Shown: piece by piece, positions 1 to 8,631 of the stretch | How the letters are laid out: every line of letters begins with the position of its first letter | Numbering within the stretch: position 1 is the stretch's first letter | Assembly: GCF_035083965.1 (NCBI RefSeq) | Contig: NC_089732.1 | Location: 8,309,383-8,373,382 of the forward strand | Length of the DNA: 64,000 bases | Source of the DNA: Branchiostoma lanceolatum | Lineage: Eukaryota > Chordata > Leptocardii > Amphioxiformes > Branchiostomatidae | Direction of reading: 5' to 3' | Translations under genes and position numbers: made by a program | Notes under the pieces: model-generated | Told to the model about the DNA's origin: nothing | Seen by the model: only the letters and a program-made list of their open reading frames with translations | Database searches by the model: none

Positions 1-306
1 GGCCCTGGATGCGCCTGTACGTGGCCCGCTGGTACCGGCGCACGTTACCCTCTGGGACCTGCCGAGTGTAGACTGCTACCAGCTGGCTTTCCCGGTGCAG
101 GAGAGAGATGAGCAGGTACATCGGGAGGTTGGGCTTCTTGGCTTTCAGGTTCAACCTGTTGTGCCAACCTTCCACGTCGTTGGTGGTCCGAACGAACAGA
201 CCGTAGACCGACCAACGGCGTGGGGTCCAGAGTGAACCTGAAAGCCAAGTGTTATCCACGTAGTCTGCCAGCTCGGTCAGTTGCCTGGACCCCCTTGCCT
301 TGGCCC
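1..306 (-). mobile_element. MULE-like transposase fragment (C-terminal part)
   Basis: Read on the reverse strand in one open frame, this stretch encodes a basic, Trp-rich segment with the motif TNNDVEGWHNRLN-like 'TTNDVEGWHNRLN' followed by 'LPMYLLISLLHRES' and a basic tail. That block resembles the C-terminal region of MULE/FLYWCH-associated transposase proteins that are common in invertebrate genomes; this is family recognition from memory. The frame runs off the window edge and no start codon or zinc finger is visible, so it is a fragment or a terminal exon. It lies opposite to, and probably in an intron of, the AIG1-like gene to the right. It could instead be a domesticated host gene exon. 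Confidence 0.5.
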
Positions 307-510
307 GAAAAGTTCTATGTCCTTGGCATCCTTGTGCCAAATTTCAAGCCATTTGGTTGTAATTCCAGTGCACAGAAGACATAAATATACACATTTTGGT
401 CTAAAATGAAGAAAAAACCTAAAACTAATAATTCGAAAGGTACCGGTGTATATCGTTACATAGTATGCCGAATAGTTCAACATTCATACAAATAATGTAA
501 AAAAAAAAAT

Positions 511-662
511 TTGGTGCCGAGTTGTCCTGGTGCCGAGTTGTCCTGCCTGGTGCCGAGTTGTCTTGGTGCCGAGTTGTCCTGGTGCCGAGTTGTCTTGGTG
601 CCGAGTTGTCTTGGTGCCGAGTTGTCCGACATTCGCAACGGTATCAGGACAACTCGGCACCA
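511..662. repeat. 16 bp minisatellite with one inverted copy
   Basis: About seven slightly variable copies of ggtgccgagttgtcct run from 511 to about 627. After a 20 bp gap the exact reverse complement, aggacaactcggcacc, occurs at 647-662, so the array can fold back on itself. Short reading frames here are artefacts of the repeat. Confidence 0.9.
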
Positions 663-895
663 AAATTTTGAAAATCAGGTTGATTACCGATGCGCGTTTC
701 AGCCAAACAACAAGTACAAACTACAAGTTGAAGTTGTCTGACAAAAGAAACGCGGTCTCTGAAACGCGGTTTCAGGTGTTACACAGGTGGGTTTGCTATG
801 TTTTAAGACGTAATGTTCAATGTGTTTAATGTCTTAAAGTTCAATTGTTTCACATAGATTTACCTTGCTTAGTACGGTGATACACATAATAACTA

Positions 896-1045
896 AATGG
901 GCCGAACCGTCTTTGGCCTGGGGCCGAACCGTCTTTGGCCTGGGGCCGAACCGTCTTCGGCCTGGGGCCGAAACGTCTTCGGCCTGGGGCCGAAACGTCT
1001 TCGACCTGGGGCCGAAACGTCGGGGCCGAACTGACCATGGGCCGA
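896..1045. repeat. ~22 bp minisatellite
   Basis: Six or so direct copies of a unit like gggccgaaccgtcttcggcc, with C/A and T/C variants, end in a degenerate copy near 1045. Each unit is itself partly palindromic (ggccgaa / ttcggcc). No coding role is supported. Confidence 0.9.
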
Positions 1046-1278
1046 ACTGTCCTGCTACCGTCAGCATTACCGTGTAAGCAAACGACTTTGCTAAGGGTTT
1101 TACTTGCAGTACTTCCCTCAGCCGTAGAGTGTCTCTTTTGAGCCGTGCTGACTGCGCGTTGTACAAGACTGCTGAATTACTATGTCAACAGACATAGAGA
1201 GATATCATCGACTGCCTCAGGGGCAGACCTTCCTATTTGAGACTACAATCATGTTGTTTGTGTGTTTGTTTGTAACAG

Positions 1279-2035
1279 CGCACGGTCGTGCTGATGTTCC
1301 TTCTCCTGCACATGTACATGGTGGAGCCCCGCTACTCCTCCCGGCGTCGCGGCCTGGCGGGAACGGTGGCGCTCACGGCCGTGTACATGGCCTGGTGAGT
1401 ACCGTCCGTCGAAATGGAGGCCTTCCTCTAACTTAGATCATTGTAATAATAAAGGTCAAAACACAATGAATTTAATTACTGAATTTATTAATGTACAAAC
1501 CGTATCTTTTGTCGTACTGATTTGAAGCGTTGTTTTCTCCCAGGGTGTTCTACCTTGCATCCAGCCAACAGGTTTGGGTGTACCCCTTCATGGAGGGACT
1601 GCCCGCGCTGCAGCGACTCCTAGCGATCCCCGTCTGCATCGTCCTCTCAGTCGTTTTCTATTACAGCGGAGAGTACTTGGCCAGCAAACTTTGGAGTGAG
1701 CCTTTTCATCTCTAAAAGTTGTACAATTAGATAACATGCTACACCTACAAACGCTAATATCAAAGTTATGACGCATACAACGTATGGTCCTCTTTGTTGA
1801 ATAGCTATAGCATTTTTCATGAAACATAAATGTAGGTAACGTTGCAAGGTAGGGATCATAGCCTTCCTTCCACCGGTGCTTGCGCCTTCGTAAAACATGC
1901 GTGAACATAAATAAAGCCATTAGATGTTTAAGTATAGTTTTTTTTATAGTTTACTGCATTATTCATTCCTACAAAGTGTGATGGAAAAGTTTCTGGTCTC
2001 TGTCGACAGGTCCACTCAGCAAGAACGTGGATTGA
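1279..2035 (+). CDS. AIG1/ADTRP family hydrolase, C-terminal three exons
   Basis: Exons 1279-1394, 1544-1695 and 2010-2035 join in phase with GT-AG borders and end at TGA (2033-2035). The encoded segment has alternating hydrophobic spans, the signatures 'YSSRRRGLAGT' and 'VWVYPFMEGLP', and a late 'YYSGEYLASKLW' block. These match the C-terminal half of androgen-induced gene 1 / ADTRP (FAR-17a/AIG1 family). Those are multipass ER membrane threonine hydrolases of fatty-acid esters of hydroxy fatty acids. The N-terminal exons with the catalytic Thr lie upstream of the window. The catalytic His (His134 in human AIG1) falls at the exon border: the first codon here is CGC (Arg) and aligns with that position, so whether His is kept depends on the unseen exon. 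A MULE fragment and two minisatellites occupy the preceding intron. Confidence 0.85.
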
Positions 2036-2839
2036 CGTCACCAGTGACGTCATGTGAAGATGTGGAGAGTAACCCATGACATCACGGAGAACGGAAGGTC
2101 GTAACTCATGGGCCAGGGGTTCTATGTGTGCATAGAATAGATAGTTTTATGGTTATGGTTACTTCAGGTCGATGAAGGAAAATCATTTTATGATTGTTAG
2201 AACTATTGTTTTGTTTCTGTAATGACTATCATATATAAAGGCAATGTTAATAAGGGATCCTAAATGGTGTATTCAATGATAGAGGTCAATTATTATTAAC
2301 ATGAAATACATAGACGGCTGTGATTATCATTGTGTTCTGAACGGAATGATAATTTGGAAATCTCAGGAATTGTGACTTTGAAAGATATACTGCATGATTT
2401 CCGGCATAGCATAAAGTAACTTTTCACACCGTTTAAACTTTCTTGCGATGTTGTGCTCATAGGGTGAATGCCGGAAAATATCAGAAAAAAATGCAACAGG
2501 TTATGATTAACATGCACCATGCATTCAATGATGACGTTACATGAAATAAACCAGTTGCTTGTATTCTGGAATGACTCGTTGATTTTTGTTTCCACATCAC
2601 TTGTTGAAAATTAGTACTATATGTAGTATTAGGTTCACCTTACTTGGTTAAATCACTAGCAGAACATTTCTCGTTAAGATACATTTCCGTCGTTTGGTCA
2701 CATTGACTCCATTTTGTGATTGAGATCTTTGGACATCCCAAAATGGATGAGTGCACTCAAAAGATGAGAAAAAAGTCTGATTCTTAAATATAAGTGATGA
2801 CGAAAAATACTTGGAATCGGTTCTAAATCAGTTCATCGT
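2036..2839. other. Non-coding stretch, no recognised feature
   Basis: AT-rich intergenic DNA. Two perfect tgacgtca palindromes (2033-2040, 2045-2052) sit at the stop codon of the AIG1-like gene. They look like CRE/ATF half-palindromes but nothing shows they are used. No credible exon was seen. Confidence 0.5.
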
Positions 2840-3480
2840 AATTTTTACCCAGTAAACGCAAAAATGGTTTAACTGCATTTCTGTTTTCCAAAGTGGACAC
2901 CGGAGAAATCGGATAAGGTCTCCAAGCAGATATTGGGGTGAAAATCGTAATGTTTTCTGAGTGACGGCCATGGTTTCTCTGACAGTCCCTTACCCCATGT
3001 ATGCAGTTGAACAGATTAGTAAAAGGCCAAAGGGAAAACGGATTATGTCCATATATATCCCCAACCTACTCAAAACGTACAAGATATGATTATACATGAA
3101 TGTAGGTGGCGCTTCCACGAGCGGACATTGCGTTACAGGGGCTCCTCGCGCGGCGCCTAAAAATCGATCCTTTTTATGTCAACTCGAGTAAATAAACGTC
3201 TAAAAGGTCGTTTTAAATGTGTGTAAAAACGTCGAGACCTGGTTGGGAAAGATTTCAGTGGCTTTAAACATAATGTCTTCTATATTTTCACGTTTCTACA
3301 TGCTAGGTAAATATACCCTAACAGAGCCCGATCTGCAGTACCGCTCTCGGCCGCCCCTTGAAAAGTGGCTAAAACGACCGCCAAATTGCCAAATTTCCGT
3401 CTTTTCGGGAATGGGAAAATTACGAAAGGCTCGCAAAGGGGTTTAAATCTATAAGTCTTATTTGACATGATTTTGGAAAA
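2840..3480 (+). repeat. Left arm of a ~640 bp inverted repeat pair
   Basis: This segment is the diverged reverse complement of 7385-8032 (I judge roughly 80-85% by eye). Shared blocks include gataaggtctccaagcagat, ctcaaaacgtacaagatatg, cagagcccgatctgcagtac and aaaagtggctaaaacgaccg. Both arms carry a similar 70-75 codon open frame, an accidental product of shared ancestry. The pair encloses ~3.9 kb. It could be the terminal repeats of a foldback-type transposon or two independent copies of one dispersed element. Confidence 0.8.
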
Positions 3481-4626
3481 AGGACGGATTAAACCAAGAA
3501 GAACAATATTCAAGATAAACAAACAAAGTCATAATTTTATCTACACAACCTAAGGAGAACATTGAAGACTACTTAAGGACTTCTTGAGACTGTTAAGGAA
3601 CAAATTTCTAAGCATACGACGTACCGTTTTTCAATTTTAGAACAAAATGACACTTATGACATTTACGGCCTTCTTGTTGTTATAGTGTACAGTACTCAAT
3701 GCCTTCGCCCAAAGTTGCTACAAATGCTATTATGACTTCAAATCAGCTTGTAAAATCCAGCATTTAATACGATGACCTGTTTTACATGCGCTCATAAACA
3801 TAATTTATCCAACTCGCTCATGGTGTCATGATCAGGACCACAAGTGAAAGAGGTGGCCTGTGGAACTAATCTAAATTTTGCAGATGCTTAGTAGACAAGC
3901 TGGTATTGCCCTCTTAGGTCTTCCGTTTAACGTCTACGTTAACTTTACGGATTACATTGAGGCAAGGGCTTAGAGGAGTCCGGGAACATTGAGTTTGAAA
4001 TGATGATAGAAAAGGAAAGTACAGACTAATTTGTTTTGAATTATGTGTTGGAGAATCTTGTATTATCTTTATTTTCATGTACATTGGTGTTGCCATTCTC
4101 GAAACTTTCCTATCGGTAAGACGTGAAGGTACGGGGGTCGAAGATGCACCAAGCTCCCAGGTTTGCGAGTTAGTGATTTCCAAACTACATACAGGGCAAC
4201 CTGAAGCCACCCGTTTTCAATTGACTTGGAGCCCTTGTCGAAATGTCCCATTTTAGAGGGAACTAGAGTTCCACGATCACATTATCTTCGCCAAAGAATC
4301 AAGGCTTATTATGGAGAGTGATTGATATTTACATGCTTATCACCCCCTGCAAATTTGAGCATGCACCATACCATTTGGAAGTTATGATGGGGCAAATGAG
4401 TCCAGTCTAGATGGGGTTAAAAATCATTTGGTGGTACAGGTATGGTGATATTATATAGGCCACAAAGGTTCGATATTGCAGTGTTGTAAGTTGAAAGTGA
4501 TCATGAAATGGTACAGTCAATATATATGAATAGAATAAATCTTTATTCCATACCATACACATTTTGAAAGACATAGTACATGTACATGTGACTTTTCCGC
4601 ACCTAGCAGTGGTGCAGTTTTGGTAC
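3481..4626. other. Non-coding stretch, no recognised feature
   Basis: AT-rich DNA between the left inverted arm and the octamer satellite. I see no exon with plausible splice sites, no tRNA and no tandem repeat. Confidence 0.5.
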
Positions 4627-4940
4627 AATGATATTCATGATATTCATGAAATTCATGAAATTCATGAAATTCATGAAATCATAATATCATAATATTATGG
4701 GCCACAAACTGCATGATATCATAATATCATAATATCATAATATCATAATATCATAATATCATAATATCATAATATCATAATATCATAATATCATAATATC
4801 ATAATATCATAATATCATAATATCATAATATCATAATATCATAATATCATAATATCATAATATCATAATATCATAATATCATAATATCATAATATCATAA
4901 TATCATAATATCATAATATCATAATATCATAATATCATAA
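4627..4940. repeat. Octanucleotide satellite (aatatcat)n
   Basis: A lead-in of attcatga octamers (about 4629-4676) turns into a nearly perfect run of the octamer aatatcat from about 4712 to 4940, about 28 uninterrupted copies. Both octamers are related by few changes, suggesting that one arose from the other. Confidence 0.95.
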
Positions 4941-5799
4941 TGAGGATACTGTTCTCGTCGTGCTTGGATCGTCCGCTTGCCGTAACTGAGAACTTATTGA
5001 ACATTGCCTTTTGATGTGTTGTCATTTGGGTAAATCTTTCTTGTATTTGCTTTCACTGTCGAATTTTACGAGGAAGGTGTGGACATCATGGCATACTGTT
5101 GCGAATGCGCCCTTAACAATTCCGTCTAATATGTTAACGTTGGCAGTGACCACGACTCTTGCCCCATTGACAATATCTCTCTAAAGCCTCCTGGTTCACT
5201 TTTTTGGGAGGGTGTTAGATTTGTGAGACCTGTTACTGTTTTTTCGTGTCTCTGTCTTAAATGTGAAACACCATGGAGGGGAGTTCAGTCAGGTCCTGAT
5301 AGGTAGCATGGGTCTGTTTTAAAGATTATCCTGATTTTGAGGATGTTTATGTCACTACCTGCGCAAGAACCTTTTCTTACTCTCATCTACGAAGGACTGT
5401 GGTCCACATCCAGTGTGGTATATACAACTGCATTTTACAAACCACATAAAGCTTAGTATTATGCCTTCTGTAGTGCCTGCTGCTTGCACATTTCCTTATA
5501 TTCATCGTTTTGACTTGTCCCGCACAGGGCCAGACCTTTCCTGTGTTTGTTGATATAAGCTCCGTCCCAGCGGGAGTGTAGTTTGGCCGGTGGTTTTTGA
5601 GGTCACCAGAGAGCATCAATCTAATTTGCACAGGCCTGCTGACAAGCAGGTGTTGTCCTTAGATATAGGTCGACAAAAGGTGCTTAAAAATGTAATTATA
5701 AACAAGCCTATTCCACCACTTAATTAGACCCTGATTACAATTTCATACGTCTTTATTTGTTAATCATTACCTCAATAACCTACCTGTCCGAAACAATGC
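4941..5799. other. Non-coding stretch, possibly old retroelement debris
   Basis: No supported gene. A reverse-strand open frame of 82 codons at 5383-5631 has a slightly LINE-like look (basic, Cys-containing), but I cannot assign it. Confidence 0.3.
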
Positions 5800-6790
5800 A
5801 AATTCATCAAACCCTACCCGAGTTATTCGCCTCCAACGGTAACATGAAAAAATCCCACTGCAGTTCTAAGCAAGCCACTAGGGGGTCTAAACTTACATCA
5901 CTTACTCCCTGCCCCAAGAGCTGTACACCACTTAAAAAGCGTTACCATAGCACTTGTATGAAATTTGACTACAAGCTTTCGGCGAATTTATAAACTTTCC
6001 TCATTTATTATGCAAATCATCGTCTTATTTGCATGACAAGTATTCAGTTATGTAAAGCATCACCGAAACCATCCACATGCCATAAATTATGATAATCCGT
6101 CAATCCTTGCTGGAGTTATTCGTCCCCAAATGTTTTAACAAAAACGCCAACTGCAGTTCCAAACGAGCAGCTAGGGGGTCTTAATTCCCACCACTCACTT
6201 GCCGTCCCAGAAGCTATATACTACCAAAAAATCATGAACCTGACGCCTCCAGAAAATTTGGCCTCAAACGTTGAAGCTCCGCTGCAGTACCTCAAATACC
6301 CACTAGGAGGCCCATTATCGAACTTGACCTTCCTCTTTGACATCACTACCTATCCACGAAATATCATGCACAACCGCCAATAGCTCCTCGAGTTATGCTG
6401 GCGACATACAAAGTCTCACACACACAAAGCCTGCTGCAGTTCTGTAGGAAAGCGCCAAATAAATCACTTTTAAACTTGACCTCCGTTCCCACAATCTCTT
6501 CCAAACTACCAAAAATCATTGAGATCCATCAACGTTTCCGTCACTTTTTTTGCCTACATACAAACACAGAAAAATTAAAAGTCCGCTGCAGTATTGTTGG
6601 AAAACGCCAGGTAAACGATTTTTGAACTTGACCTACCTTTGCACAACCACTACACACCTACCAAATATCATGAAGATCCATCAAAGGTTTCCCGAGTTAT
6701 GCTCTTGACATACATACAGACCCACACAACAGCCGGCTCAACCGAAAACATAATCTACTCCGAGTTCCTCGGCGAAGATAACAATAAACA
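5800..6790 (+). repeat. Degenerate ~160 bp module repeat centred on CTGCAGT
   Basis: At least five diverged modules each contain ctgcagt, then a 'gccactagggggtc'-type or 'aacttgacct' block, then 'accaaatatcatgaagatcc'. The CTGCAG cores lie near 5859, 6151, 6272, 6430 and 6585. The right end reads 'ctccgagttcctcggcgaag'. A reverse-oriented copy with the same order of blocks lies at 46560-47175 and a decayed piece at 21760-21930. It is a dispersed repeat family sitting between the two long inverted arms. Confidence 0.75.
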
Positions 6791-7384
6791 CATGGCTTCA
6801 AAGATCCGTGCCTTGGCATTACAGTTAGATCCAAAACGTTTTACCTGTGGTCTGAGCAACAGCAATATATGTACAATTGTAACATTTCAGAAGCAATGTC
6901 AAATGATTGAGCAAAATTACACCAATACATTACAATACATATTACACGTGTATCCGACATGATCTACATGTAACGTTATTTGATCAAAGCTAGCATCTAT
7001 AGCGAGAATGCCATTTGAATTGACATGGATAAATTATGATAATGACAAACGCGTACAACTGAGTGCAAAATTCCCTCTAAATGATCACAAATATAATGAA
7101 AATTGTTACACACAGAATCCCCTCTTCAACTACCGACATGCCAAATTTCAGATATAAAAGGAAAATTGTATCTATTGATAGACAAACAGACAAATACACC
7201 GTTACCCTACGCTTCTTTCACAAAATAGGATTGACTGAAATATCGATGTGGTATACAGAACGTGACAATTGCGCTCGACCACTTCTATTGACAAAATGAA
7301 GGAAACGTGTTTTTATGACCCAATATTTTATTTGTGACATCGACACATCTTGAATATTGTTTTTCTTGGTTTCAAGCCGTCTTT
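6791..7384. other. Non-coding stretch, no recognised feature
   Basis: AT-rich DNA between the module repeat and the right inverted arm. Short open frames only, none with recognisable protein character. Confidence 0.5.
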
Positions 7385-8032
7385 TTAGTCTTTTTTACTG
7401 AAACCAAGTCAAATATGAATGAAAATTTTAACCCCTTTGCGAGCCTTTCGCAATTTCCCCATTCCCGAAAAGACGGAAATTTTGCAATTTGGCGGTCGTT
7501 TTAGCCACTTTTCAAGGGGCTGTCGAAAGCGGTACTGCAGATCGGGCTCTGTTAGGGTATATTGGCCTGGCATGTAAAAACGTGAAAATATACAAGACAT
7601 CATGCTTAAAGCCAGTGAAATCTTTCCCAACCAGGTCTAGACGTTTTTACACACATTTAAAATGACATTTTAGACGCTTATAAACACGAGTTGACATAAA
7701 AAGGACAGACTTTTAGGCGCCACGCGAGGAACCCTTGTAACGCATTGTCCACCCACGGAAGCGCCACCTACATTCATGTACATTTTTGTATAATCATATC
7801 TTGTACGTTTTGAGTAGGTTAGGGATATATGTGGACATTAGCCGTTTTCCTATGACAACTTGGCCTTTTTCTAATCTGTTCGTCTGCTTATATGGGGTAA
7901 GGGACTGTCAGAGAAGCCATGACCATCACTTAGAAATCTGTCACTCAACATCTGCTTGGAGACCTTATCCGACTTCCCGGTGTCCATTTTTGAACACATA
8001 TGTAGTTAAACTCTTTTTGGGGGTCAAAATTG
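7385..8032 (-). repeat. Right arm of the ~640 bp inverted repeat pair
   Basis: Reverse complement of 2840-3480 with scattered substitutions and small indels. For example, acatgtacattt is inserted relative to the left arm near 7775. Homology appears to fade at about 7390 on the inner side and 8030 on the outer side. Confidence 0.8.
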
Positions 8033-8384
8033 TCTTTTTCCTGCATCAAAACTAAAGAACAGTTTTTACTCATCATAAACAGGTTTTTGTAACAAAAGAG
8101 GAACTGCGGTATTTTACTAATCACGCATCGCCATATATATATTGAATCCTTAACTTAAAACAAAGAACTGCTGTATGCAAGCATATGGATTATAAACCAT
8201 CATAACAAATTCATTTTGATATTAGTATCCATATATTCTAGCCTTTTAATCATAATAATGCCCATACTTTCGCCTAAATACAAGCACAGGGGTTGATTTC
8301 TGACTGGTAGATGTAACATAAAAGAAACCTTTATTCACAGCTTAGATGTGTTTATTCAAGAATTGCCAGGCACAAAATTGCTCA

Positions 8385-8630
8385 AGGCCCGCTTTACACA
8401 CGCGTCTCCAAGTACACCGTGCTTAGAAATGTACGTGTAAACCCAGCTAGCCTACGGCCCGATTTACACACGCGTTGTTCAGTCGACTTGGAGTCGACCC
8501 AGGGCTGTGGAAGGTCTAGGCCACTCAAGAAGCGTCTTCTAGTAGGAAAACCCCACTTTTGCAGCCCAAAGCTCCTCACACACAGCCCCGAGTCGATACC
8601 GAAAAGGTGTGTGTAAACCCAGCCTGTAAG
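8385..8630. mobile_element. MITE-like inverted repeats with tttacacac ends
   Basis: The block has three copies of a 'tttacacac(gc)g' motif in both orientations: ggcccgctttacacacgcg at 8386, ggcccgatttacacacgcg at 8456, and the inverse gtgtgtgtaaacccagcctg ending at about 8627. Inverted gggctgtg and gagtcga segments occur inside. It abuts the stop codon of the neighbouring reverse-strand gene, so it probably lies in its 3' UTR. Element limits and target duplications were not resolved. Confidence 0.4.
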
Positions 8631-8631
8631 T

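Noticed and set aside
4712..4940. CRISPR-like regular repeat
   Set aside because: It is an 8 bp tandem satellite without spacers, in animal DNA.
5383..5631. 82-codon reverse frame with LINE-like look
   Set aside because: I could not identify a zinc finger, endonuclease or 2A-like motif with enough certainty to call it a retrotransposon gene.
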